Assembly (NCBI GenBank): GCA_017463155.1
Contig: JAFTPT010000016.1
Location: 1-46,696, forward strand
Origin: Blautia sp.
GTDB taxonomy: Bacteria; Bacillota; Clostridia; Lachnospirales; Lachnospiraceae
Direction of reading: 5' to 3'
DNA length: 46,696 bases
How positions within the stretch are numbered: position 1 is the stretch's first letter; each line of letters begins with the position of its first letter. The notes under the pieces are model-generated. The model did no database searches. It saw nothing but the letters and a program-made list of their open reading frames with translations, and had not been told where the DNA came from. A program made the translations under genes and the position numbers. Of this stretch, positions 39,215-46,696 are shown one piece after another.

Positions 39215-39243
39215 TTGAAAAGCCATCCCATACAGCTTATAAT
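39215..39243 (+). promoter_or_regulatory. Promoter of the diguanylate cyclase gene
   Basis: TTGAAA at 39215-39220, a 17-base spacer, TATAAT at 39238-39243. It lies back-to-back with the regulator promoter, about 41 bases apart, so one binding site could control both. Confidence 0.8.
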
Positions 39244-39336
39244 ATATGTAATTTAAATGCGCAGATTGTAACACCCACACAACCGCTTTGCAGGACATAG
39301 CAACGCAGGATTCAGAATGAAACAGAAAGGAACGGA

Positions 39337-40503
39337 ATGATTAGTTATTATTCTTCGATCATCCTATTATGCTGGGCGGCACTGGGTGTTCTTTGTGTTC
39401 TTGTCAGTGAGAATGACCGGATCCCGGCCGAAGAAAAGCGCAGCCTCTACATGACCTATCTGGTGATCGCGGCAGCGGCCCTGGCGGAGTGGATCGGCGT
39501 ACAGCTGGATGGAAGGGAAGGGATCCCCCTGCAGGTACTGGCCATGGTCAAATGCGCCGACTATGCGCTCACGCCGATGGCCGGCGGCATGCTGGTCTGG
39601 GGAATGAAAGAGGGCAGACGCTGGAAACAGCTGTTGCTGGGGCTGTTGATCAGCAACACGGTATTCCAGATCGTTGCCTGCTTTGCCGGATGGATGGTGG
39701 CTATCGACGAACATAATCACTATACCCACGGACCGCTGTATTTTGTATATGTGCTGGTCTACCTGACTGCGATGGTGCTTGTGGTCATCGGCTTTATCTC
39801 CTACGGGAGGAACTTCCGGCAGCGGAACCAGAAGTCCCTGTATATGATCATGCTGATGGTGTTTTTTGGAATCCTGATGCAGGAGTTTCTGGGAAGGGAA
39901 TTCCGGACAGCGTACATTTCCATGACACTGGGCGCGGCCCTTCTGTATATTCATTATTCCGAGTTCCTTCAGATGCGCATGGACGAAGAGATCCTGAAGC
40001 AGCGGGTGCAGATCGATACGGACCCGCTGACAGGTACGTACAGCCGGTACGCATATTCTCAGGCGCTTAAAGGGATGGACGCATCCGGGAGGATTCCGGA
40101 GGACCTGGTCATCTTTGCCATCGATATCAATGAGCTGAAAACGATCAATGATACGCTTGGACATGATGCGGGCGATGAATTGATCTGCGGTTCAGCCCGG
40201 TGCATTCAGGAGGTCCTGGGGGAATACGGACGCTGCTACCGGACCGGAGGAGACGAATTTGTGGTCCTGGCGAACATGGACCGGCAGCAGGCTGAGGAAG
40301 CAGTCCGCCGCCTGGATCAGGTGACGTCCTCCTGGAAGGGGCATCTGGTTAAGGAAGTTGCCTTGGCCGCGGGGTTTATCGTGGCTGCGGATTTTGAGGG
40401 GCTTTCGGCGGAAAAGCTGGTCCGGGAGGCGGATTTTGCGATGTATGCCGCCAAATCAGAGTACTACAGGCGGACCGGAAAGGACCGGCGCCGGAAAAGA
40501 TGA
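39337..40503 (+). CDS. Membrane diguanylate cyclase (GGDEF)
   Basis: 388 residues. Six or seven membrane spans (about 1-215) precede a complete GGDEF domain (about 225-385): DPLTGTYSRYAYSQAL, FAIDINELKTINDTLGHDAGDELI and the catalytic RTGGDEFVVLAN. It should make cyclic di-GMP; no inhibitory RxxD site is visible five residues before GGDEF, so product inhibition of that kind is unlikely. No EAL domain is present. AAAGGAAC lies seven bases before the ATG. It is divergent from the two-component genes. Confidence 0.92.
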   Translation: MISYYSSIILLCWAALGVLCVLVSENDRIPAEEKRSLYMTYLVIAAAALAEWIGVQLDGREGIPLQVLAMVKCADYALTPMAGGMLVWGMKEGRRWKQLLLGLLISNTVFQIVACFAGWMVAIDEHNHYTHGPLYFVYVLVYLTAMVLVVIGFISYGRNFRQRNQKSLYMIMLMVFFGILMQEFLGREFRTAYISMTLGAALLYIHYSEFLQMRMDEEILKQRVQIDTDPLTGTYSRYAYSQALKGMDASGRIPEDLVIFAIDINELKTINDTLGHDAGDELICGSARCIQEVLGEYGRCYRTGGDEFVVLANMDRQQAEEAVRRLDQVTSSWKGHLVKEVALAAGFIVAADFEGLSAEKLVREADFAMYAAKSEYYRRTGKDRRRKR

Positions 40504-40516
40504 AAATAAGACAGGG

Positions 40517-40584
40517 TAAGACAGGGGACGGTTCTTTGTCTTGTTCGCTTAAGCAAACAAGACAAAGAACCGTCCCCTGTCTTA
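40517..40584. repeat. Perfect 29-bp inverted repeat made of two AAGACAG repeat copies
   Basis: Arms 40517-40545 and 40556-40584 are perfectly complementary, with a 10-base loop holding GCTTAAGC. Each arm is a copy of the interspersed repeat also found at 10668 and 46435. It stands between the convergent cyclase and lipase genes and must act as a strong bidirectional terminator. Confidence 0.9.
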
Positions 40585-40589
40585 TTTTC

Positions 40590-42512
40590 TTACCAGGAGC
40601 CGTAGCGGATGGAGATGATCTTGGTGGCATCTGCTTCCACGGCCAGCTGGCGGTAATTGCTTCCCTCCCAGTAGTAGGTGATGCCGACGGCGGTCGTCCG
40701 TTTGAATCCGGCTGCGGTCAGCTTCTTGAAGGCCGTATCCTTGTTCATGCCGATGGTGACACCGAGCAGGCAGTATCCGTTGACGTTTTTGGTCAGGTTG
40801 ATCATCGAGGCCGGAGATTTCTGCTGGTCTGCGACCGGCTTCGGGAAGGAGAAGGTGATGCCGTCCTTCCAGGTGTAATAGTTGTACTCCGCGTACCGGG
40901 TCTGGTAGCTGCCGCCCGGGAATGTCTGGATGATGCTGCTGTAGGGTTTGCGGTAGTAGCTGGTCAGGTCCGTCATCTTTTTGACGGTCACCTTGCAGGT
41001 GGCCTTGACCTTGGTTCCTTTGATGGTGGCGGTGATGGTTGCCGTACCGGCCTTTTTGGCCGTGATCTTGCCCTTGGTGCTGACGGTAGCCACGTTCTTG
41101 TTCGAGGAAGACCAGATCACGGACTTGGTGGTGTTCTTAACCGTCGCGGTGAGCGTGGCGGTCTTGCCTACATACAGGGTCTGGCTGGTCTTGCTGAGCG
41201 AAATGGACGGCTGGGGCTTTTTGACCTCGACACTCTTGGTGGCGGAATAGCCGCTGTAATAGTACTGCCCGTCGATATTCATGAGGGAACGGACCTTGAA
41301 GTAATAGCGTTTGCCGCCCATGAGGCCGGATTTGGTATAGGAGAGGGTGTTCCTGCCGCTTACCCTGGCCAGGAGCTTAAATCCGGAGGACTTTTTCTGC
41401 GAATAGGAAATCTCGTACCCGTCGGCGTGGCTTACCTGTTTCCATTTGATAGCGGCTTTGCCGGCAGAAGGGCTGCTGACGGAGGAGAGCGTGGGAACGA
41501 TCATTTCCTTTGAGAAATAGCCCTGGATCTCCGTGGTACCCATGTCCGCCATGACCATGGCCATGTAGGTGTAATCCATGTGCTCCTTGAAAACATCGGG
41601 ATAGTATTGGTACGGCGTGTTGACCAGATAACGGAAGGCGAGGTCGAACCGGTGCTTCCGGCTCTTGTTCGTCATGTTTTTGTAGTCGAAATAGGTGATC
41701 GAACCGCCCTTTCCGCAGTCGATCCGCACGGGGACCTTTGGCACTACATCGGCTTTGTTTACATAGTTGTAGAAATTGTAAAAATCGGAGGCTCCGGTTC
41801 CGTTCGTGTAGTAGTTGGGGCAGGCGTAGGTGTAGACGTACGTCATGTTCTGCGGAGCCAGGGAGGCGCCTTCCAGAGCGACCCTGGAAGCCACGGCGGC
41901 GCCGTAGCTGTGCCCGACGATATACAGGATGGTATTCTTGGAGGTGAGCTTGTTGTCGCTCAGGTATTTCTTCAGGTCCGCCAGCGCATTCCTGCCGGGC
42001 GTCTGAAATCCGTCGGTCTGTGACTGGACATCGCTCTTGATATCCTGCCAGTTGGTGGTTCCCCGGAAAACGGCCAGCACGACGGTCCGGCGGTTGACCT
42101 TCTGCGCGCTCATGGCGAACAGGGAGGCAGGCCGGTTCATCTCATCCTTGTCAAAATGGAGCTTTCGGATGCTTTTGGTAAAGCCGAGAGCCTTAGCGGT
42201 CCGTTCGACCTTCTCGTAGGGGTGGGAACCATAACCCGAGTCCGCACAATTGCCTGCGATGGCGATGCCTGCGGCGGCGAGCCGGCTGTTGGGCCCCTTG
42301 ATGGAGGAGGTCTTAAAATCGTTCCAGTCCCAGCTGAGAAGGATCGTCCGGTTGGAGAACGGGACCGAAACCTTTTTGACCGTGGAGGCTGCGTGTACCG
42401 GCATGGCAGTCAGCAGGCAGAGAAGCAGCCCCAAAAGAAGGATTGCGTGAGGACTAACTTTTTTGAAGAGATGCATATCACGGGTCCGGAGGACCGAGCG
42501 CTTGTTTTTCAT
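40590..42512 (-). CDS. Secreted class-3 lipase-like protein with fibronectin-like and Ig-like domains
   Basis: 640 residues from ATG 42512 (GGGAGG seven bases ahead). A signal peptide spans about 1-42 (AILLLGLLLCLLTAMPVHA). The alpha/beta-hydrolase domain (about 50-330) has LAVFRGTTNWQD, YIVGHSYGAAVAS with nucleophile Ser (GHSYG) and YACPNYY. A fibronectin-III-like stretch (about 340-435: AAIKWKQVSHADGYEISYSQ) and one BIG2-type Ig-like domain (about 440-520: VATVSTKGKITAKKAGTATI) follow. The last 100 residues are a small repeat-like domain. It should act outside the cell on lipid or ester substrates. It follows the CapA gene by 104 bases. Confidence 0.85.
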   Translation of the reverse strand: MKNKRSVLRTRDMHLFKKVSPHAILLLGLLLCLLTAMPVHAASTVKKVSVPFSNRTILLSWDWNDFKTSSIKGPNSRLAAAGIAIAGNCADSGYGSHPYEKVERTAKALGFTKSIRKLHFDKDEMNRPASLFAMSAQKVNRRTVVLAVFRGTTNWQDIKSDVQSQTDGFQTPGRNALADLKKYLSDNKLTSKNTILYIVGHSYGAAVASRVALEGASLAPQNMTYVYTYACPNYYTNGTGASDFYNFYNYVNKADVVPKVPVRIDCGKGGSITYFDYKNMTNKSRKHRFDLAFRYLVNTPYQYYPDVFKEHMDYTYMAMVMADMGTTEIQGYFSKEMIVPTLSSVSSPSAGKAAIKWKQVSHADGYEISYSQKKSSGFKLLARVSGRNTLSYTKSGLMGGKRYYFKVRSLMNIDGQYYYSGYSATKSVEVKKPQPSISLSKTSQTLYVGKTATLTATVKNTTKSVIWSSSNKNVATVSTKGKITAKKAGTATITATIKGTKVKATCKVTVKKMTDLTSYYRKPYSSIIQTFPGGSYQTRYAEYNYYTWKDGITFSFPKPVADQQKSPASMINLTKNVNGYCLLGVTIGMNKDTAFKKLTAAGFKRTTAVGITYYWEGSNYRQLAVEADATKIISIRYGSW

Positions 42513-42616
42513 AGTGATACCTCCCGTAAGTACAGCTGCGATTGAATTGTGACGGCTCTGATGCTTGTCTTTGGTGATGGGGCCTTTGTGTATGCAAACA
42601 ATGATTCTCGGCCCGG

Positions 42617-44143
42617 TCATTCCGTGCTGTCGGTTTCCATGTTCACGTCTCCGGAATCTGTGGAATCGACCGAATCGGCTGATTCGGTGGCTGCTGCAGA
42701 AGGAGCTGCCTTCGCAAGCCCTGCTGTGTAATCGAGCTCCGTGTCGGAGTAGTAGGAGCTGGAGATGTCAAGGCCCAGGTTTCCGTAGTACTGCAGCTCC
42801 GTGATGGAATCATTGTCGTACACGTAATTGCCCTGGGGATCGAGCATGCTGCCGTCCCAGTCATAGCGGACGTCCAGAAGGCTTTCCGCGGTGCTGGGGG
42901 TCACGTTCATGGACATGACCTCCTTGAATTTGCGGTTGAGGTTCCTGACGGTGAAGATATCACCGATGTAGTTGCGGACGCTGTGCTGCGCCGCCAGGGT
43001 ATCGTTATAATCCTCCAGCATATAGGGCCCGAATTCGCCGGTATCCATGTTGTAGTGCATGACCAGCGGCCGGACCGTCTGGTCCAGGATATCGATGGTG
43101 GTCACGCCGTCGGTCACGGTCTTCTGGATCGTGAAGGAGGCCATGCCGCCCAGAAGCTCCGGAAGCTCCTGCTGGGTGGAGACAAAGTTTCCGAGGGAGT
43201 AGTAAATGGCCATGTTGTGGCCCTCGTTGTCGGTCAGCCGGCCATAGGGCTGCAGCACATGCGGATGTCCGCCGATGACGACGTCGACACCCTGCTTCAT
43301 CAGGAAATTGGCCCATTGCTTCTCATATTCGTTGGGCATGGGCTCATCCTCGGTGCCCCAGTGTGCGACAAAGATCACACAGTCGGCGGCGGCTTTGGCC
43401 TTGGCGATCATCTGGGCGACCTTCTCGTGGCCGACATTGAACATGTCGATCATGAATTCGCGGCCTTCGCCGGCTCCGGAATTGTTGGTTCCGTAGGTAT
43501 AATCAAGAAAAGCGATCCGGATGCCGTTGACGGTCACGACCTTGACGGAATCCGCGTCCTCCTGGCTGTCGTGGATGCCGAGGTAGGTGATCTCCGGATG
43601 GCTGTTCTGCCAGAAATCCAGCGTCTGCTCGATAAAGTCGTAGCCATAGTCGTCGATGTGGTTGGTCGCATGCTCCACGACGTCAAAGCCCATGTTGACC
43701 AGGGAATCTCCGACCTCCGTCGGTGTGGCGAAGGAGGGATACGAAGCGATGGCGTCATGCTCGTGGGTCAGAACGGTCTCCTGGTCCACGATGGCCAGAT
43801 CCGCCGCCTGGATCTCATCCGCGACATGTTGATAGATCTTGTCATAGTTCCAGACGCCGGAATCACTCTGCCCGGCCTGAAGAAGGCTTCCGTGGTACAG
43901 GTTGTCGCCCACGGCGATGACGGAGGCAGTCGATATCACGGGAACCTTTTTGGCGGCTTCCTCGGCCTCGGCCTTCTCCTCGGCTTCTTTTTTGGCTTTC
44001 TCTACAGGCTTCTGGACAATATTGTAATCCAGCCGGTTGAACAAAAGCACCAGCAGCACCAGCACCACGACGGCACAGAGCATGCTGATCTTGGAATTCA
44101 TCCTTTCAATGATATTTAAGGGAGTGTTCTCATTTCTTTTCAT
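42617..44143 (-). CDS. CapA-family metallophosphatase-like protein
   Basis: 508 residues. One membrane span near the N-terminus (about 18-36, SMLCAVVVLVLLVLLF) acts as anchor, followed by a Lys/Glu/Ala-rich coiled stretch. The PGA-synthesis CapA domain (about 75-380) has VIAVGDNLYHG, VDQETVLT, ATNHIDDYG, FVAHWGTEDEP and GGHPHVLQPYG, all metal-ligand positions of the calcineurin-like fold. CapA (PgsA) in Bacillus helps make poly-gamma-glutamate; many homologues without PgsB/C neighbours, as here, have unknown roles. The C-terminal 100 residues are a serine-rich tail. TATAAT at the complement of 44209-44214 is a possible -10. Confidence 0.9.
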   Translation of the reverse strand: MKRNENTPLNIIERMNSKISMLCAVVVLVLLVLLFNRLDYNIVQKPVEKAKKEAEEKAEAEEAAKKVPVISTASVIAVGDNLYHGSLLQAGQSDSGVWNYDKIYQHVADEIQAADLAIVDQETVLTHEHDAIASYPSFATPTEVGDSLVNMGFDVVEHATNHIDDYGYDFIEQTLDFWQNSHPEITYLGIHDSQEDADSVKVVTVNGIRIAFLDYTYGTNNSGAGEGREFMIDMFNVGHEKVAQMIAKAKAAADCVIFVAHWGTEDEPMPNEYEKQWANFLMKQGVDVVIGGHPHVLQPYGRLTDNEGHNMAIYYSLGNFVSTQQELPELLGGMASFTIQKTVTDGVTTIDILDQTVRPLVMHYNMDTGEFGPYMLEDYNDTLAAQHSVRNYIGDIFTVRNLNRKFKEVMSMNVTPSTAESLLDVRYDWDGSMLDPQGNYVYDNDSITELQYYGNLGLDISSSYYSDTELDYTAGLAKAAPSAAATESADSVDSTDSGDVNMETDSTE

Positions 44144-44292
44144 AACGGGATCCTTTTTATGTCGGCCGCGGGCAGAAGACCGCGTACGTTTTTTGATTAT
44201 TTTCTTCCATTATAACAGGTTTTCGGGAAAAACAAATCCCATTTTAGGACATTTCATGAGAAGATGCCTGCGACAACCTTCTGTAAGTATGA

Positions 44293-44298
44293 TATAAT
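44293..44298 (+). promoter_or_regulatory. Extended -10 element of the VanX-type gene
   Basis: TGATATAAT, that is TATAAT preceded by TGA, 56 bases ahead of ATG 44354. The -35 region holds GCGACA at an 18-base distance. Confidence 0.5.
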
Positions 44299-44353
44299 AG
44301 GAACAGTTTCGAAAGACTTCCTGAGACGCAGGATACAGAAAGGACTTATCGCA

Positions 44354-45001
44354 ATGAACAGAATTCCAGAGCAGGATTCATCCGGGTTTGTGATGCTGTC
44401 GGATTTTATTCCTTCCATCGTGCAGGAGATCCGGTATCATTCTACCTATAATTTTGTCGGGGAAAGGATCGACGGGTACGAGGAGCCCTGCGCGCTCCTT
44501 ACGATCGAGGCGGCCCGGGCGCTGAAGGCTGTCAGCAGCGAGATGAACGTTAAGGGATACCGCCTCAAGATATTCGACGCCTACAGGCCGGTTTCGGCCG
44601 TGCGCCATTTTATCCTGTGGGGCATCGAGGACCAGGACATCCGCATGAAGCCGTACTTTTATCCCGATGTTGAAAAGCAGGATCTTTTTATCAAGGGATA
44701 TATTGCCAGACAGTCGAGCCACAGCAGGGGGAGCGCGGTCGACCTGACGCTGTTGGACATGAAGACCGGAAAAGAGATGGATATGGGCAGCCCGTTCGAT
44801 CTTTTCAGCGAGGTGTCCCATCCGGATTACCGGGGAATTACGGAGGAGCAGTACGAAAACCGTATGTTCCTGCAGAACGCGATGGTGCGGAACGGCTTTC
44901 TCCCCATCGATTGTGAGTGGTGGCATTTTGCCCTGAAGGATGAACCTTATCCCGATATTTATTTTACATTTCCGGTCACGGTAAGGTCTCTGCGGAGATG
45001 A
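44354..45001 (+). CDS. D-alanyl-D-alanine dipeptidase (VanX/DdpX family)
   Basis: 215 residues from ATG 44354 (AAAGGA ten bases ahead). The zinc site is visible as SSHSRGSAVDLTL (SxHxxGxAxD) and EWWHF, with FDAYRPVSAVRHF holding the conserved Arg. The enzyme splits D-Ala-D-Ala; without VanH/VanA neighbours it most likely recycles cell-wall peptides (DdpX-like) and does not confer vancomycin resistance. There is no signal peptide, so it is cytosolic. The thioredoxin reductase gene follows after 121 bases. Confidence 0.9.
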   Translation: MNRIPEQDSSGFVMLSDFIPSIVQEIRYHSTYNFVGERIDGYEEPCALLTIEAARALKAVSSEMNVKGYRLKIFDAYRPVSAVRHFILWGIEDQDIRMKPYFYPDVEKQDLFIKGYIARQSSHSRGSAVDLTLLDMKTGKEMDMGSPFDLFSEVSHPDYRGITEEQYENRMFLQNAMVRNGFLPIDCEWWHFALKDEPYPDIYFTFPVTVRSLRR

Positions 45002-45122
45002 TCCGGGCGACCCATCCGGCCGATACGCTTTTTCGAACGACAGGGATAAGATTCCTGAACGGCGGGGTTTCACCTTTGGCGGCGCGGCTGTGCAAATAAC
45101 AAAACGGAGGATTCGAACTATT

Positions 45123-46091
45123 ATGGAAAGGATTTATGATACGATCATCATCGGTGCGGGCCCTGCGGGGGCGTCCGCGGCAATCTATGCGTCGAGGGCG
45201 AGACTTTCTGCGCTTTGGCTTGATAACCGGCTGATCCCGGGAGGACAGATCGCGGACAGCGGCAGGGTCGACAATTACCCGGGGCTGCCGGGGATCAGCG
45301 GGGCGGACATGGGCGAGGCTTTTGCGGAACACGCGAAGAAGCTCGGCATGGAGCCTGTCCGGGAGGAAGTGAAGGAGATCAGGGTTACGGGAGCATCTGC
45401 AGAAGGTGCGCCTGTGGCCGGCAGAGGGCCTGCGAAGCCGCTGTTTCTGGTCACGACGTCGAAGGGACAGTACCAGGCTTATACCGTGATCTACGCCGCG
45501 GGGGCGGCGCACCGGCATCTTGGGATTCCGGGCGAAGAGGAACTGTCGGGCGCGGGAGTATCCTACTGTGCGACCTGCGACGGTGCTTTCTACCGGGATC
45601 TGGAAACCGCGGTCGTCGGCGGCGGCAATACAGCCTGCGAGGACGCTTTGTTCCTGTCCCGGGTCTGCAGCAAGGTCTATCTGATACACCGCCGTGATCA
45701 GCTTCGCGCAGACGCGGTCCTGCAGGATCTTGTCAAAAAGTGTGAGAATATCGAGATCCTGTGGAATACGGTTCCTGATTCGGTGGAAGGGGAAGAGGAA
45801 GGGGAGGTCACGGGTCTTGCGGTCAGAAATGTGGCAGATGGCGAGATCCGCACGCTTCCCGTGCCCGGCATTTTTATCGCAGCCGGGATGATCCCCAACA
45901 CGGAGCTCGTGAAGGATCTGGTACAGACGGACGACGGCGGGTATATCATCGCGGATGAGACCGGCCGCACCAGCTGCCCGGGCTTTTTTGCGGCGGGGGA
46001 TATACGGACCAAGACACTCCGCCAGGTGGTCACTGCCGTCTCGGACGGAGCCAACGCTGTGAACTCGGTGCAAACTTATCTTCTCATTTAA
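45123..46091 (+). CDS. trxB: Thioredoxin reductase
   Basis: 322 residues from ATG 45123. The FAD-binding motif is IIIGAGPAGASAAIYASRA at the N-terminus, the redox pair CATC at about residue 147-150 (YCATCDGAF), the NADPH-binding VVGGGNTACEDAL, and the C-terminal FAD motif FFAAGDIRTKTLRQVVTAVSDGANAV. It reduces thioredoxin with NADPH. Residues 85-105 hold a small insertion (GASAEGAPVAGRGPAK) compared with E. coli. The start has GGAGG with long spacing (11 bases). No thioredoxin gene is in the window. Confidence 0.93.
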   Translation: MERIYDTIIIGAGPAGASAAIYASRARLSALWLDNRLIPGGQIADSGRVDNYPGLPGISGADMGEAFAEHAKKLGMEPVREEVKEIRVTGASAEGAPVAGRGPAKPLFLVTTSKGQYQAYTVIYAAGAAHRHLGIPGEEELSGAGVSYCATCDGAFYRDLETAVVGGGNTACEDALFLSRVCSKVYLIHRRDQLRADAVLQDLVKKCENIEILWNTVPDSVEGEEEGEVTGLAVRNVADGEIRTLPVPGIFIAAGMIPNTELVKDLVQTDDGGYIIADETGRTSCPGFFAAGDIRTKTLRQVVTAVSDGANAVNSVQTYLLI

Positions 46092-46650
46092 AGTATTAAA
46101 TGGGGGCTCGCTTGCGTGCCGTTTGGGGGTAGGTACGAGATATGTGGCTGCTCGGGACACGCTTGTCTCCTTGGGATCGCTCCGCCGCATATTATTACGT
46201 GCTTCAGCCAAGCCTTGGGCCAAATGCTACTGTATGAAACGTGGAACGGTATCGTGTCCCAAGGCGGCTTACGCACGTAAAGCTATGCTCGCGATCCCCG
46301 ACGTCGACTGCAAGTGCCCCTACGCAGCCAGCATATCTCTGTACCCTTCCCCAACGCGGCAGGCTGCGCTCGCTGTGGATCTCAGCTGTCGGCCAGGTGC
46401 TATCTCAAGCAAGTGGAACGCTCCGCGTTCCAGAAAGACAGGGGACGGTTCTCTGTCTTGTTCCACCCCCGTTCCACTGCATCTAATTCCCGGGCTCTGC
46501 CCGGACCCGCCCCTCGTCGGGGAGGCAGGAAAGCAGCTTCTGGCTGCTTTCTACTTATAGGGTGATCCGTGTCATTCCGTCAAGGGCTGCCCGGATGCTG
46601 ACGCGTCCAGCGTGCTGTCCCTTGACTCCATTCCCGCTCCCAAAACATCA
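46092..46650. other. Non-coding, hairpin-rich tail region
   Basis: About 560 bases after trxB with no credible gene (frames here have poor codon use and no ribosome sites). Several hairpins follow one another: CCGGGC/GCCCGG at 46490-46504, CCCC/GGGG at 46510-46522, GAAAGCAGC/GCTGCTTTC at 46529-46551, and GTCAAGGG (46579-46586) with CCCTTGAC (46619-46626). It could be a structured RNA, a remnant or the end of a mobile element. Confidence 0.4.
46435..46462 (+). repeat. Copy of the AAGACAG/CTGTCTT interspersed repeat
   Basis: AAGACAG, the core GGGACGGTTCT, then CTGTCTTGTT. It is almost identical to the arms of the 40.5 kb inverted repeat. Confidence 0.85.
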
Positions 46651-46680
46651 AAAAAGACAAAGCTGTCTGTCTTTTTTTTT
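46651..46680 (+). terminator. Intrinsic terminator at the right end
   Basis: AAAAAGACA (46651-46659) pairs with TGTCTTTTT (46668-46676), followed by more T residues. It may end a transcript through the hairpin-rich tail. Confidence 0.75.
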
Positions 46681-46696
46681 CTTGATTATGTAGTAT

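Noticed and set aside
42617-44143. Poly-gamma-glutamate capsule operon
   Set aside because: CapA-type protein stands without PgsB/PgsC homologues; capsule synthesis cannot be claimed.
44354-45001. Vancomycin-resistance gene cluster
   Set aside because: Only a VanX/DdpX-type dipeptidase is present; no VanH, VanA-type ligase or VanRS neighbour, so a cell-wall recycling role is more likely.
44976-46223. 415-residue minus-strand frame opposite trxB
   Set aside because: Proline/arginine-rich shadow of trxB with no ribosome site or domain.
46123-46560. Plus-strand frames in the tail region
   Set aside because: Codon use is unlike the real genes, no ribosome site, and the region is dominated by hairpins and a repeat copy.

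Overview
The window looks like a chromosomal segment of an anaerobic, moderately GC-rich Bacillota, most likely a Lachnospiraceae-type Clostridia. Evidence for this is the strong GGAGG ribosome sites, sigma-A promoters, an ECF sigma/VWA pair, a C11 clostripain-like peptidase, surface proteins with bacterial Ig-like domains, a DUF4317 protein, a PucR/UroD pair, and small holin-like toxins. No rRNA or tRNA gene was recognised. The assignment rests on gene content only.

Layout. 1-139 is the 3' end of a group II intron (maturase tail, domains V and VI). 163-13138 is mostly core-like: cupin, UGSC-family protein, ECF sigma with a membrane VWA partner, DUF1294, pyruvate kinase, GNAT, a small charged protein plus a secreted clostripain-like peptidase, class II aldolase, an EamA transporter and DUF4317. 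13139-29200 is an accessory region. It holds three copies of a type I toxin/antisense-RNA unit (one has lost its toxin), a surface protein with Ig-like domains, an XRE-ImmA-metallo-beta-lactamase-Ltp cluster, an AT-rich block (11-residue-repeat secreted protein, membrane protein, half-size AspT-like protein, voltage-gated potassium channel, zinc-ribbon protein), a full-length Rpn nuclease, a free-standing Rpn C-terminus, and several gene remnants. 29204-46091 returns to ordinary content: MazG, rhodanese fusion, sugar isomerase, TM2 protein, UroD with a divergent PucR regulator, macro-domain protein, VWA protein, a LytS-like kinase with an unusual XRE-receiver regulator, a divergent diguanylate cyclase, lipase, CapA, VanX-type dipeptidase and thioredoxin reductase. 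The last 600 bases are non-coding and rich in hairpins.

The most interesting content is in the accessory region. The Rpn gene has an in-frame internal ATG behind a good ribosome site, placed so as to make a C-terminal 90-residue protein. Ten kilobases away the same C-terminal piece exists as a separate 80-residue gene beginning at the equivalent methionine. This matches the known idea of intragenic Rpn antitoxins and suggests a detached antitoxin. The toxin units carry perfect TTGACA-N17-TATAGT promoters on the opposite strand and sequestered ribosome sites. Three otherwise unrelated proteins nearby (Ig-like surface protein, ImmA peptidase, secreted metallo-beta-lactamase) end in the same small Cys/His module, which suggests a shared surface or defence-related function.
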